The notes: generated by a model not told the origin, from the letters alone. Numbered from the stretch's first letter, positions 49,174 to 59,222 are shown. The stretch: 64,000 nt of DNA from Clostridia bacterium (GCA_017465465.1 JAFTWE010000043.1:1-64000), one strand, 5' to 3'. Program-made: numbers and translations.

Positions 49174-52100
49174 ATGTCCTTTTTTTCTAAAGCCTTAAAA
49201 GGCACAAGCGAATATCAATCCCTTTTAAAGGGAATCACATCAAACAGACTGCCCTTGGGTGTGTTGGGTCTTACTCAGATTCACAAGGCTCATCTTGTAA
49301 GCTCAATGTGTGAGCAATTTGCACCAAGGGTAGCAATAGTAATAACCTCGGACGAGTCGCAGGCAAACCGCCTGTGCAAGGATTTAAACGCATTCGGTTG
49401 CAATGCGCTTTTATATCCCGCCGGGGATATTTCTCTGCGCTCAACTCAGATTAAATCCCGTGAATACGAGCATAAAAGGCTGTCGGTTTTGGGCAACCTT
49501 TTAGACGGGAATGCTGATGCCGTAGTTCTCAGCGTTGAGGCGGCGCTTCAGCTCACCATTCCGCCCGAGGAGCTTTATTCAAGGCGGATTCACCTTGCGG
49601 TTGGCGAAGATATAACCATCGAGGAGCTTTCACAAAAGCTTCGCCGCTCGGGATATTCTTTTTGTGAGAATGTTGAGGGAAGCGGTCAGTTTTCTGTCAG
49701 AGGCGGAATTGTGGACTTGTTTTCACCTGACAGCGAATTGCCTTTCAGAATTGATTTCTGGGGCGACACGGTAGATTCAATTTCACTTTTTGAAACTGAT
49801 AGTCAGAGAAGAGTTAATCAGATTGACGAAATCACCATTACACCTGCCAACGAAATTTGCTGTGACACCGACGAGCTTATTGAAAAAATAGAAGCATTTT
49901 TGCAGACGGTTAAAGGCAAGGGCAGTGTTAAGGTTAAGGAATCATTACAAAAAGACATTGAGCAATTAAAAGCCGGCATTACCCTGCCCTCACTTGACAG
50001 ATATCTGCCGCTGGTTTATGAGGATTGTTCAACGGTATTTGACTATATTGAAAGACCCCTGTTTTTCGTAAGCGAAAGCTTTTCGGTTAAAGACAGGGCT
50101 AATGCTGCGTTACAGCTTTTTAACGAGGAATACAAGGCATACCTTGAAGAAGGCACAGTATGCAAGGGGCTTGACAGGTATATTATCACTTGGAATGAAA
50201 TGCTCACATTTTATGAGGATTTGGGAGTAATTTATCTTGATAACCTTGCGAGAGGCAGCTTTGACACACCCACAAAAGAGCTGATTACCTTCAACGCAAG
50301 GCAGATTTCACCCTGGAACGGAACATTTTCTGTTTTAAAGGACGACCTTCAGCCCATATACAACCGAAAGGGTCAGACCATTGTTATTATGTCGGGCACT
50401 CAGAAGGTTGCCTCCAACCTCAGCGACGATTTGATTGCCGAGGGATATGACAGCCTTTATTTTGAAAAGGTGCCTGAGGTTGTGCCTGAGGGCAAGATAA
50501 TTGTTCTCCCCGGCGGATTTTCTTCAGGATTTGAATATCCGAATGCAAAGTTTACGGTATTTACCTACGGAAGCCGTGAAGCATTACCCGTTGCAAAAAG
50601 CAAAAAGAAGGTCAACAAGGCGGCAGTTTTCAACAGCCTTGAAGAGCTTCACAAGGGCGATTACATTGTTCATGTTAATCACGGTATAGGTATTTTTGAC
50701 GGCATAACTCAGCTTGAGGCTGACGGTAATGTTAAAGACTATATTAAAATAAAATATGACAAGGGTGATGTGCTTTATGTGCCTGTAACTCAGCTTGACC
50801 AGGTATCGAAATACATCGGCCCCAACAGCGATTCTCATACACTTAAGCTCAACCGATTAGGCGGCAAGGAATGGAACAAGACCCGTTCAAGAGTAAGAGC
50901 CTCTGTTAAGGATATGGCAAAGGAGCTTATTGAGCTTTATTCAAAGAGAATCAATATGCCGGGTTATGCATTTTCACCCGACATAGATATGCAAAACGAC
51001 TTTGAGAGAAGATTTGAATACGACGAAACCGACGACCAGCTTCGTTGCATTGATGAGATTAAAACAGATATGGAAAAATCTCACCCGATGGACAGACTTC
51101 TTTGCGGCGATGTTGGCTTTGGCAAAACTGAGGTTGCGCTCAGAGCCGCATTCAAGTGCGCCGCAGACGGCAAGCAATGCGCAATTCTTGTGCCTACAAC
51201 CATTCTTGCTCTTCAGCATTATCAGACTATCCGCAAGCGATTTGAGGGCTTTCCCATTGAGGCGCAGATGCTCTCACGATTTGTCAGCGCAAAGGACCAG
51301 GAGCAGATTAAGGCTGACCTTAAAAAGGGATATATTGATATTCTTGTGGGCACTCACAGGCTCATTTCAAAGGACATTCAGTTCAGGGATTTAGGGCTTA
51401 TAATTATCGACGAGGAGCAACGCTTCGGTGTTGCTCAGAAAGAAAAGCTTAAAGCCGCATATCCTAATGTGGATGTGCTCACACTTTCGGCTACACCTAT
51501 CCCCCGTACACTTAATATGGCGATGTCTGGCATCAGGGATATGTCTATTCTTGAAGAAGCTCCGCAGGACAGACACCCTGTTCAGACTTATGTTATTGAG
51601 CATAATATGGAGGTTCTTGTTCAGGCAATGGCCAATGAGCTTCGCAGAGGCGGTCAGGTTTATTATCTTCACAACCGCACCGAAACAATAACAAAGGTTG
51701 CGGCAAAAATTAAAGAAATGATGCCTGATGCAAATGTTGCTTACGCTCACGGACAGATGACGGAAGAAAAGCTAAGCTCGATTTGGAAAAATCTCTTGGA
51801 GGGTGAAACAGATATTCTTGTTTGCACCACAATTATTGAAACAGGTGTAGATGTGCCCAATGTTAACACCCTCATAGTTGAAAATGCTGACAGAATGGGG
51901 CTTTCACAGCTTCATCAGTTAAGAGGACGAGTCGGCAGAAGTGCAAGACGAGCCAGCGCATATTTTACATTTACAAGAGGAAAAGAGCTTTCTGAAATTG
52001 CGGCAAAAAGGCTCACGGCAATCAGGGAATACACCGAATTCGGCTCAGGCTTTAAAATTGCCATGCGCGACCTTGAAATCAGAGGCGCAGGTAATATTCT

Positions 52101-52647
52101 CGGCACTCAACAGCACGGTCACATGGAAACTGTGGGTTATGACTTATATATGAAAATGCTCAATCAGGCAGTTGGTGAAGAAAAGGGCGAATTACAGCCC
52201 GCTCCGGAGAAAGAGTGTCTTATCGACCTTCCAATTGATGCATATATTCCCCCTGACTACATCAAGAGTGTTCCCAACAAAATTGCTATGTACCGAAGAA
52301 TCGCCGACATCAGAACAAGAGATGATGCCGACGATGTTATGGATGAGCTTATTGACCGTTTCGGCGAGCCGCCTATGAGCGTTCAGGGGCTTATCACCGT
52401 TGCGCTTATGAGAAACACGGCACTTGCTCAGGGTATTTATGAAATAGGCAAATCAGGCAACAAAATTAACCTTTATATCGACAGCCTTGATATGAACAAA
52501 ATCACCGCCCTTGCTTCTAAAATGCGCGGCAGGATAACTGTTGCGGCGGCTGGAAAGCCTCATATTGCAATTAAACTGAACCCGGGCGAAGAACAGCTTG
52601 TCATCCTCAAAAAAGCATTGGAAATTATGGAAAAGAGTACGAATTAA
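49174..52647 (+). CDS. mfd: Transcription-repair coupling factor Mfd
   Basis: 1157 residues. UvrB-homology N-terminus (GSGQFSVRGGIVDLFSPDSE), CarD-like RNA polymerase-interaction domain (GDYIVHVNHGIGIFDGI about 495), RecG-like translocase with Walker A CGDVGFGKTEVALRA, DEEQ box IIIDEEQRFGV, TLSATPIPRTLNMAM, motif VI HQLRGRVGRSARRA, and the C-terminal TRCF domain (LIDLPIDAYIPPDYIKSVPN). Displaces stalled polymerase and recruits UvrA. Complete. AGGAG precedes the ATG. Confidence 0.97.
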   Translation: MSFFSKALKGTSEYQSLLKGITSNRLPLGVLGLTQIHKAHLVSSMCEQFAPRVAIVITSDESQANRLCKDLNAFGCNALLYPAGDISLRSTQIKSREYEHKRLSVLGNLLDGNADAVVLSVEAALQLTIPPEELYSRRIHLAVGEDITIEELSQKLRRSGYSFCENVEGSGQFSVRGGIVDLFSPDSELPFRIDFWGDTVDSISLFETDSQRRVNQIDEITITPANEICCDTDELIEKIEAFLQTVKGKGSVKVKESLQKDIEQLKAGITLPSLDRYLPLVYEDCSTVFDYIERPLFFVSESFSVKDRANAALQLFNEEYKAYLEEGTVCKGLDRYIITWNEMLTFYEDLGVIYLDNLARGSFDTPTKELITFNARQISPWNGTFSVLKDDLQPIYNRKGQTIVIMSGTQKVASNLSDDLIAEGYDSLYFEKVPEVVPEGKIIVLPGGFSSGFEYPNAKFTVFTYGSREALPVAKSKKKVNKAAVFNSLEELHKGDYIVHVNHGIGIFDGITQLEADGNVKDYIKIKYDKGDVLYVPVTQLDQVSKYIGPNSDSHTLKLNRLGGKEWNKTRSRVRASVKDMAKELIELYSKRINMPGYAFSPDIDMQNDFERRFEYDETDDQLRCIDEIKTDMEKSHPMDRLLCGDVGFGKTEVALRAAFKCAADGKQCAILVPTTILALQHYQTIRKRFEGFPIEAQMLSRFVSAKDQEQIKADLKKGYIDILVGTHRLISKDIQFRDLGLIIIDEEQRFGVAQKEKLKAAYPNVDVLTLSATPIPRTLNMAMSGIRDMSILEEAPQDRHPVQTYVIEHNMEVLVQAMANELRRGGQVYYLHNRTETITKVAAKIKEMMPDANVAYAHGQMTEEKLSSIWKNLLEGETDILVCTTIIETGVDVPNVNTLIVENADRMGLSQLHQLRGRVGRSARRASAYFTFTRGKELSEIAAKRLTAIREYTEFGSGFKIAMRDLEIRGAGNILGTQQHGHMETVGYDLYMKMLNQAVGEEKGELQPAPEKECLIDLPIDAYIPPDYIKSVPNKIAMYRRIADIRTRDDADDVMDELIDRFGEPPMSVQGLITVALMRNTALAQGIYEIGKSGNKINLYIDSLDMNKITALASKMRGRITVAAAGKPHIAIKLNPGEEQLVILKKALEIMEKSTN

Positions 52648-52665
52648 AGTTAAGGAGTGTTTAAT

Positions 52666-53739
52666 ATGACCCCTGCACTTAAGCAAAGAAATTCTGCAAT
52701 GGAACTTTTGCGGATTCTTGCAATGTTTTTGATTATATTTTCCCACTACATTTCCCACGGAACAGGAGAAAATTTAGACGGTTCATTCAACAGCATAATT
52801 ACTTTATTGTTTCAGACAGGAAACATCGGAACAGACATTTTTATTTTACTTTCAGGTTATTTCCTGATTAACTCAAAATTCAGCTTCAAAAAAGTTTTTA
52901 CACTTATTTTTCAAGTTGTTTTCTACAGTATATGTTTTTATGCCGTTTGCCTTTTAACATCGGCTCACAGCTTTTCGTTTAGCGATACTATAACGGCATT
53001 CTTACCCACAAGCTTTTCTCTATATTGGTTTTTTACCACATATATTGTAATGTATCTTCTCTCACCTTTTGTGAATAAATTTTTGAACTCTGTTTCAAAA
53101 GAAACGCATCTTAAGGTTTTATTGGCTACAACATTTCTGTGGGTCATTCTGCCAACATTTACCACAAGAAGCTTTGCAGGCAGTGAGCTGACGCTGTTTT
53201 TAACTTTATATATAATCGGTGCTTATATAAGGAAATATCCGAATAACCTCCTTACCAAAAACAGAAACGATATAATTCTTATTGTTTTATGCACTTGCTT
53301 TATCGCTGTTTTTGCCTTAGGTGTTTTAAAAATTATGCCTTCTTTTGCAGAATATGCCACATATTTTTACAGCAGACAATCTTTATTTGTTGTTTTACTC
53401 TCAGCAGGCTTGCTGTCATTCTTTTCAAAAATCAAACCGTTCTGTTCAAAAGCACTCAACACGGTTTCAGGAACAATTTTTGGAATTTATCTTATTCACG
53501 ATAACCGATTTTTCAGAGGTTTTATGTGGAACGAAATATTTGAAACCGATAAATTCGGCACAGGCAATTTTATATTAGTACACATGCTCTGTTGCGCTGT
53601 TACCGTGTTTGTTGCGTGCTTTGTAATTGAATTTATAAGAAATAAGATAATTGAAAAGCCAGTATTGATTTTATATGATAAGGTTTATGATAAGTTAAGC
53701 CCAAAGATTTCATCTGTATTGAAAAAGATTTCTGAATAG
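52666..53739 (+). CDS. Acyltransferase 3 family membrane protein
   Basis: 357 residues, about ten membrane spans. N-terminal ELLRILAMFLIIFSHYISHG carries the conserved R and H of OafA/WecH-type acyltransferases that modify cell-wall or surface glycans. C-terminal GIYLIHDNRFFRGFMWNEIF closes the family pattern. ATG 52666 has AAGGAG; an upstream GTG overlaps the Shine-Dalgarno. Last of the operon, 18 bp after mfd. Substrate unknown. Confidence 0.87.
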   Translation: MTPALKQRNSAMELLRILAMFLIIFSHYISHGTGENLDGSFNSIITLLFQTGNIGTDIFILLSGYFLINSKFSFKKVFTLIFQVVFYSICFYAVCLLTSAHSFSFSDTITAFLPTSFSLYWFFTTYIVMYLLSPFVNKFLNSVSKETHLKVLLATTFLWVILPTFTTRSFAGSELTLFLTLYIIGAYIRKYPNNLLTKNRNDIILIVLCTCFIAVFALGVLKIMPSFAEYATYFYSRQSLFVVLLSAGLLSFFSKIKPFCSKALNTVSGTIFGIYLIHDNRFFRGFMWNEIFETDKFGTGNFILVHMLCCAVTVFVACFVIEFIRNKIIEKPVLILYDKVYDKLSPKISSVLKKISE

Positions 53740-53742
53740 CAA

Positions 53743-53784
53743 AACAGCCGTCGGCAGATTAACTGCTGACGGCTGAATTTTTAT
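53743..53784. terminator. Bidirectional terminator after the acyltransferase gene
   Basis: CAGCCGTCGGCAG-N5-CTGCTGACGGCTG (one internal mismatch) then AATTTTTATT; convergent genes on either side. Confidence 0.85.
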
Positions 53785-53788
53785 TATA

Positions 53789-54937
53789 TTAAAGAAGAGA
53801 TTTGTAAAGAGCTGTGATTTCTTCAACACTTGTATCTCTTGGGTTACCCGGACGGCAAGCGTCATCAAAAGCAGACTGAGCAAGGAAAGGAATATCCTCT
53901 TCCTTAACGATATCCTTAAGGTCTGCAGGAATGCCAACATCCTCTGAAAGCTTTTTAACTGCGTCAATAGCAGCTTTTCTTGCTTCATCAAGGGTCATAG
54001 CGTCAACACCGTCAACACCCATAGCCTTTGCGATATCTCTGTACTTCTCGCCTGTTTCGGGAGCATTATATTCCATAACAGTGGGAAGAATAATTGCATT
54101 TGCAACACCGTGAGGTGTGTCATAAAGAGCACCGAGAGGATGAGCCATTGAGTGAACAATACCAAGACCTACATTTGAGAAGCCCATACCTGCAACATAC
54201 TGACCGAGAGCCATACCCTCTCTGCCGTCTGCAGTGTTTTCAACAGCTCCGCGAAGGCTCTTTGCAATAATTTCGATAGCCTTGATGTGGAACATATCCG
54301 AAAGCTCCCAAGCACCCTTTGTGATGTAGCCTTCAATAGCGTGGGTAAGAGCGTCCATACCTGTTGCGGCTGTGAGACCCTTGGGCATTGAAGCCATCAT
54401 TTCGGGGTCAACAACTGCTACTACAGGGATATCGTGAACATCAACACAAACCATTTTGCGGTTGTTTTTAGCGTCGGTGATAACATAGTTGATTGTAACC
54501 TCAGCGGCTGTACCTGCTGTGGTGGGAACTGCGATAATGGGAACGCACTTATTCTTTGTGGGTGCAACACCCTCAAGGCTTACAACATCAGCGAATTCGG
54601 GGTTAGTGATGATGATACCGATAGCTTTGGCTGTGTCCATTGAAGAACCGCCGCCGATAGCTACGATACAGTCAGCACCGCTTGCCTTGAATGCCTCAAC
54701 ACCTGACTGAACATTTTCAACAGTGGGGTTAGCCTTAATCTGTGAATAGATTTCATAAGGGATGCCGGCATTGTCAAGAATATCGGTAACCTTTTTAGTT
54801 ACATTAAATTTAATAAGGTCGGGGTCGGAGCAAACAAAAGCCTTTTTAAAGCCTCTTGCCTGAATTTCATCAGCAACTGCTGAAATTGCTCCTGCGCCGT
54901 GATATGATGTTTCATTAAGAACAAATCTGTTTGCCAT
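53789..54937 (-). CDS. fucO: Lactaldehyde reductase, FucO type (iron-containing alcohol dehydrogenase)
   Basis: 382 residues, strikingly like E. coli FucO along its length: IPTTAGTAAEVTINYVITD-type segment, CVDVHDIP, ATGMDALTHAIEGYITKGAW, LGQYVAGMGFSNVGLG, VHSMAHPLGALYDTPHGVAN, and GNPRDTS near the end. Metal ligands D-x3-H and the two His are all there. Reduces lactaldehyde to 1,2-propanediol in fucose/rhamnose fermentation. It stands alone; no fuc/rha genes are in view. GAAGGA precedes the ATG; a 17-bp palindrome fills its promoter spacer. Confidence 0.92.
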   Translation of the reverse strand: MANRFVLNETSYHGAGAISAVADEIQARGFKKAFVCSDPDLIKFNVTKKVTDILDNAGIPYEIYSQIKANPTVENVQSGVEAFKASGADCIVAIGGGSSMDTAKAIGIIITNPEFADVVSLEGVAPTKNKCVPIIAVPTTAGTAAEVTINYVITDAKNNRKMVCVDVHDIPVVAVVDPEMMASMPKGLTAATGMDALTHAIEGYITKGAWELSDMFHIKAIEIIAKSLRGAVENTADGREGMALGQYVAGMGFSNVGLGIVHSMAHPLGALYDTPHGVANAIILPTVMEYNAPETGEKYRDIAKAMGVDGVDAMTLDEARKAAIDAVKKLSEDVGIPADLKDIVKEEDIPFLAQSAFDDACRPGNPRDTSVEEITALYKSLL

Positions 54938-54959
54938 TGGGAATTCCTTCTTTCTTAAT

Positions 54960-54987
54960 ATATTAAAAGTGAAACACTTTTGAACAA
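54960..54987 (-). promoter_or_regulatory. Promoter of the fucO-like gene with palindromic spacer
   Basis: Minus strand TTGTTC (54987-54982), spacer, TAATAT (54965-54960). The spacer is the perfect palindrome AAAAGTG-TTT-CACTTTT (54965-54981), a likely repressor or redox-regulator site. Confidence 0.55.
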
Positions 54988-55039
54988 AATTATTTTACTA
55001 TGTTTTAAGAAACATTTCAATAGGTTTGTTAAAAAATTA

Positions 55040-55927
55040 TCAAAAACTTCCGCCTCGTCCTCCGTGTGACCTGCCTGAGGAACCGACACGGACTCCGCCG
55101 CCTGAACCGCCTGAGCGGCCGTTTGAATTATTTTGCTGGCGAGGTGTTCTTGTAACATGGCGATAGAGAAATCTTTCGTCAGATTGAGTAAGGTTCATAC
55201 TGCCGGGAACAACATAGTCTGCCGCCCCTGACTTTGCTCTGACGGACTTCAATTTACCCTTCATACTCATAACAATAATCAAGGCAATAACAAAGCCGAT
55301 AACAAGGGCTATGATAATATTTTTGAAAATATTAAAGCTCTGCGGCTGACTGTAGCCGTTATCATAATAACCGTCATCATAAGGGTAATATTCATCTGCA
55401 TAGAAATAATCCTGCTCGGTATCGTAGCCGTAGTTCTGGGCAAAATTCTCACCGTTTGCATCAAGCTCGAGAATCTCATCGCAGGTGCTGATAAATTCAG
55501 AAAAACAGGTTGCATAATCGCCCTGTGAAAGATACGGTATGATTTCCTGCTCAATATAATCAAGCTCACCGTCAGCAATCAGCTCAATTCCCTTGCCGCT
55601 TGTGGATATAAACCAGTTTCGCTCCCCCATATCCACAAGGAAGAGGACACCACTGTTTTCATCATCAACACCGTAGCCGTTATAATCATAAAAATCGTCG
55701 GCGTAATCCTGAGCTGACATTCCCTCGGTTGAATTAACCGTAACCACCACAACCTCAAAGCTGTAGTCATCGCGAATAACATCTGTGGTTGTTTCAAGCA
55801 GATATTCCTGCTGAGAGGTAAGAAGGTCGGCATTATCAACAATATTGGGGCTTTCAGCGCTTGCAGTAAAAGAAAGCAGGCTCAGGCAAATAATCAGGGA
55901 GAGTATCAACGAAACGCTTTTTTTCAT
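55040..55927 (-). CDS. TPM-domain secreted/membrane protein (YdjH/YgcG type)
   Basis: 295 residues. Signal peptide (KKSVSLILSLIICLSLLSFT), TPM domain about 28-150 (NIVDNADLLTSQQEYLLETT; YGVDDENSGVLFLVDMGERN), an acidic Tyr/Asp-rich spacer (DYFYADEYYPYDDGYYDNGY), one membrane span (IIIALVIGFVIALIIVM), and a Gly/Ser/Arg-rich tail ending GGRGGSF. That tail is typical of YgcG-like proteins. Follows the zinc-ribbon and SPFH genes, the same trio as B. subtilis ydjGHI, linked there to envelope stress. Confidence 0.87.
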   Translation of the reverse strand: MKKSVSLILSLIICLSLLSFTASAESPNIVDNADLLTSQQEYLLETTTDVIRDDYSFEVVVVTVNSTEGMSAQDYADDFYDYNGYGVDDENSGVLFLVDMGERNWFISTSGKGIELIADGELDYIEQEIIPYLSQGDYATCFSEFISTCDEILELDANGENFAQNYGYDTEQDYFYADEYYPYDDGYYDNGYSQPQSFNIFKNIIIALVIGFVIALIIVMSMKGKLKSVRAKSGAADYVVPGSMNLTQSDERFLYRHVTRTPRQQNNSNGRSGGSGGGVRVGSSGRSHGGRGGSF

Positions 55928-55943
55928 AATTCAACCTCCCCTT

Positions 55944-57032
55944 TTATAAGTAGAAAAATGCTGCAAGCAAGCCGAAAACTGCCGCACTTATTCCAAATCC
56001 GAGACCTAAAAGCCATTTGGTAAACTTATTTTTATCCATAGGCAAATCGCCTACAAACTTACCTGTCTGACCGTTCATTGCAAAGGTAAACTTCTGATTT
56101 TCCCAAGTTGTGTTGAGAATCCACACAGGGTACAAAGCATACTTTGCGTTGCCGTTTTGTAGATTTAATCTGCTATGCTCTGCAGTAACGGAATTAAAGC
56201 CCGTCACGGTTGAAGCAAAAGCATCTTCAGTGCTTTTCTTAATTCGGTTGTTTGCATTTTCAATGCTCTCTTCGGCTGTAACATCATATTTATCTGCAAA
56301 AAAGCCTGAAAGATAAGCAGTCTGAAAATCTACCGCTTCGCTGAAATCAAAGGGCTCGATAGACTGCATTAAATCGTCTGCCATTTTACTGGAGCCGTCA
56401 ACAGGAACCCTGTTAAAGCCGATGTTACCTGCTCTGTGAACGGAGTAAAACCTCGTTTCGTGATAATTAAATTTGGAGTCACTCCACATTCTTGTTTTGG
56501 TAGCCTTGTAGCGGATATCTGCATTAACATCTGCATCAAAAAGCCAGAAAGGTACATACACACCTTTGATTTCATCAATGTGATTCCGGTCTTTAAACAC
56601 ATCAGGCAAAAGGCGTTTACCCTGAAGATGCTTTAAAAGACCGTCCTTAGCAGCCTTTTTGTCAAGCTTAAAGGGAATAACATAATCTGGCTTAAGCGCG
56701 CCTGAAAGCTTACCCGTCATAATAACAGGATTACCGCAGAACGGGCAGGCTGTGGCGGCTGTGGTATCATCACCAACAATTTCACCACCGCAGGAATTAC
56801 ACACATAAACCGAAATATTATCGGCTTCACCCTCCTGCCATTCACCGCCGGGCTTTGTTTCCCAATTCATATTATCAGCCTCTTGCGGGGCGTTGAGAAC
56901 ATCGTCGTATTCCTTAAGCGCCTCAACATCAAAGGTAGTGTCGCAATAAGGGCATTTCATCTCCTGGAGCGAAGTATCAAATTCAATTTTACCTCCGCAA
57001 CAGGGGCATTTATAATCAAGTAAGTTACTCAT
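55944..57032 (-). CDS. TFIIB-type zinc-ribbon membrane protein (YdjG type)
   Basis: 362 residues. N-terminal zinc ribbon (YKCPCCGGKIEFD; MKCPYCDTTFD), a second one (YVCNSCGGEIVG; TACPFCGNPVIM), then a beta-rich domain with GVYVPFWLFDADVNADI and FYSVHRAGNIGFNRVPVDGS, and a C-terminal membrane segment WLLGLGFGISAAVFGLLAAF. Two zinc ribbons plus tail anchor match YdjG-like proteins. AAAGGTGA precedes the ATG. Between the SPFH and TPM genes. Confidence 0.85.
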   Translation of the reverse strand: MSNLLDYKCPCCGGKIEFDTSLQEMKCPYCDTTFDVEALKEYDDVLNAPQEADNMNWETKPGGEWQEGEADNISVYVCNSCGGEIVGDDTTAATACPFCGNPVIMTGKLSGALKPDYVIPFKLDKKAAKDGLLKHLQGKRLLPDVFKDRNHIDEIKGVYVPFWLFDADVNADIRYKATKTRMWSDSKFNYHETRFYSVHRAGNIGFNRVPVDGSSKMADDLMQSIEPFDFSEAVDFQTAYLSGFFADKYDVTAEESIENANNRIKKSTEDAFASTVTGFNSVTAEHSRLNLQNGNAKYALYPVWILNTTWENQKFTFAMNGQTGKFVGDLPMDKNKFTKWLLGLGFGISAAVFGLLAAFFYL

Positions 57033-57053
57033 TAAATCACCTTTTAATAAAGA

Positions 57054-58361
57054 TTATTTAACATCATTTGAGTCAAACGGGTCACCGCATTCAGGGCAGA
57101 ACTTGGGCGGATTGTTGGGGTCTTCGGGCTTCCAGCCGCATTTATCACACTGATAAAGAGGTGCGCCCTCAGGCTTTTTAGCGCCGCAGTTTGAGCAGAA
57201 CTTGCCTTTATTTACCGCACCGCAAGAGCAGGTCCAGCCATCTGCCTCGGGCTTCTTAGCTCCGCATTCTGTGCAGAAGTTGCCGTTAACGGTTGCCCCG
57301 CAAGCGCATTTCCAACCGTTGGCAGGTGCAGGCTGCTTTTGCATCTGCTCAACGCCTGTATTATACATCTGCTGAGCGTTGAAACCGCCGTTAGCACCCA
57401 TTGCCATATTAAAGCCCATAAAGCCGTTCATAGCTCCGCCTTCGTTTGCGGCGGCGGCTTCCATAGCGTTTGCCTGAGCGTCGGTCATTCTGCCTGCCAT
57501 CATAAATGGATTTGAGCCCATTGTTGCGGCATCTTCCATCTGATTGATTTTCTTCATATCCTCTTCTGTGAGAGTGATAGGATTGATAGCGATTGACTCA
57601 ACAGAGATACCTCTGCGGTCGGTCCACTCCGCCTTAAGAGCTGTATTCATAGCGGCTTTAAGCTCGGTGGTATGAGCCGGAATCTGAGCAGGTCTGAGTT
57701 CAAGCTCGGTAAGGGCTGCAAATGCAGGCTGAAGAGCTGAGATGAACTCGGTTTTAAGCTGAGAGTCAATTTCTGCTCTTGTGTATTCATAATCTACATT
57801 GCCGGCAACCTGAGTGTAGAAAAGAAGAGGGTCTGTAATTTTGTATGAATAAACACCGTTGCATCTTACCTGAACGGTACGGCTCATACCGATTCTCTTA
57901 TTTACAACCTCAAACATCAAGGGGTTGGCTGTACCGAATTTATTATCAAGAATTTCTTTAGTGTTGAAATAATAAACTCTCTGGTCTTTGCCTGTATCTC
58001 CGCCGTAGGTAAAGCGTTTGCCCACGGTTTTGAAGGTTTCTTTGATTGTATCGCCTAATTTGCCTGTAAAAATACTTGGCTCTGTTGAAGAGTCATAAGT
58101 AAATTCGCCGGGCTCTGCGCAAACCTCAACAACCTTGCCCTGCTCAACGATAATCATACACTGACCGTCTGCAACGGCAATGCCTGAGCCGTTTGAAATA
58201 ATATTATCATTGCCTTTGGTGTTTGATGAACGGCCGCTTACACGCTTTTGACCTTTTACCATCAAAACATCATTTTCAAGTGAATCGCAATAAAAGAATT
58301 CCTTCCACTGGTCGGCAAGTGTTCCGCCCAATGCACCGATTCCTGCTTTAATAAGTCCCAT
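57054..58361 (-). CDS. SPFH-domain protein with C-terminal zinc ribbons (YdjI type)
   Basis: 435 residues. Head MGLIKAGIGALGGTLADQWK is the YdjI/'virion core' signature; SPFH domain to about residue 250 (VQVRCNGVYSYKITDPLLFY; AEWTDRRGISVESIAINPIT); Gly/Ala/Met-rich linker; then three zinc ribbons (WKCACGATVNGNFCTECGAK; WTCSCGAVNKGKFCSNCGAK; YQCDKCGWK...FCPECGD). SPFH proteins organise membrane domains. First gene of the trio; AAAGGAG precedes the ATG. Confidence 0.87.
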   Translation of the reverse strand: MGLIKAGIGALGGTLADQWKEFFYCDSLENDVLMVKGQKRVSGRSSNTKGNDNIISNGSGIAVADGQCMIIVEQGKVVEVCAEPGEFTYDSSTEPSIFTGKLGDTIKETFKTVGKRFTYGGDTGKDQRVYYFNTKEILDNKFGTANPLMFEVVNKRIGMSRTVQVRCNGVYSYKITDPLLFYTQVAGNVDYEYTRAEIDSQLKTEFISALQPAFAALTELELRPAQIPAHTTELKAAMNTALKAEWTDRRGISVESIAINPITLTEEDMKKINQMEDAATMGSNPFMMAGRMTDAQANAMEAAAANEGGAMNGFMGFNMAMGANGGFNAQQMYNTGVEQMQKQPAPANGWKCACGATVNGNFCTECGAKKPEADGWTCSCGAVNKGKFCSNCGAKKPEGAPLYQCDKCGWKPEDPNNPPKFCPECGDPFDSNDVK

Positions 58362-58440
58362 ATATAAAACTCCTTTCAGTTTTATCAGTTAAATTTTATC
58401 ATAGACAAATGAGATTATCAATATTTTTCATTAAAAATTA

Positions 58441-58469
58441 ACAAAAAGAGCTGTACCGAAGTACAGCTC
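58441..58469 (-). terminator. Terminator of the cyclophilin gene
   Basis: GAGCTGTAC, loop CGAA, GTACAGCTC and then TTTTTGTT in the minus direction, right after the stop codon. Confidence 0.88.
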
Positions 58470-58474
58470 ATAAA

Positions 58475-59074
58475 TTAAAACTCTGTAATTTCAATTTTTT
58501 CAATAATCACATCATCAAAAGGCTTGTCAAGCATATCAACTCTTGTGGTTGCAATTGTGTTAACAACATCCATTCCCTCATAAACCTGACCGAAAACGCT
58601 GTGCTTAAAGTCAAGCCATGGAGTTCCGCCAACTGCTTCATAATCGGCAACAGTCTGCTCAGGGAAGCCACCCTGCTCGCCTATCTGCTTCATCTGAGAA
58701 AGAAGTCGGCTGTCAACACTTGAAGCCTGAACAATGAAGAACTGACTGCCGTTAGTGTTGGGGCCTGCATTTGCCATTGAAAGAGCGCCGTTGAGGTTGT
58801 GAAGATTAATATCAAACTCATCAGCAAAGGGACTGCCCCAAATGCTCTCACCGCCGCGGCCTGTGCCTGTGGGGTCACCGCCCTGAATCATAAAATCATT
58901 GATAACGCGGTGGAAAATGATGCCCTCATAGTAGCCGTTTTTGGCGTGAGTGGTGAAGTTTTCAACAGTTTTGGGAGCCTCGTTAGGAAAAAGCTTGATT
59001 TTAATAACGCCTCTGTTGGTTGTCATAATTGCAACCATATCGCCCTTTGAGGGCATTGAAAGCTGTGAAGCCAT
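58475..59074 (-). CDS. Cyclophilin-type peptidyl-prolyl isomerase
   Basis: 199 residues. Active-site phrases [39 protein letters not shown] and [19 protein letters not shown] carry the catalytic Arg, Phe, Gln and His residues of the family. No signal peptide, so cytoplasmic protein folding. GGAGGTAA precedes the ATG. Monocistronic. Confidence 0.94.
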   Translation of the reverse strand: MASQLSMPSKGDMVAIMTTNRGVIKIKLFPNEAPKTVENFTTHAKNGYYEGIIFHRVINDFMIQGGDPTGTGRGGESIWGSPFADEFDINLHNLNGALSMANAGPNTNGSQFFIVQASSVDSRLLSQMKQIGEQGGFPEQTVADYEAVGGTPWLDFKHSVFGQVYEGMDVVNTIATTRVDMLDKPFDDVIIEKIEITEF

Positions 59075-59222
59075 AATAAATTACCTCCGGATGTTTAAAA
59101 TTAACATTGAAATTATACCACTATAACAAGGTAATATCAAGAGTAAAATACAATTCGTAATGCGTAATTCGGAATTACCTTAGTGATTATTCGTTCAAGA
59201 TATAAAACCAACTTCTGCACGC

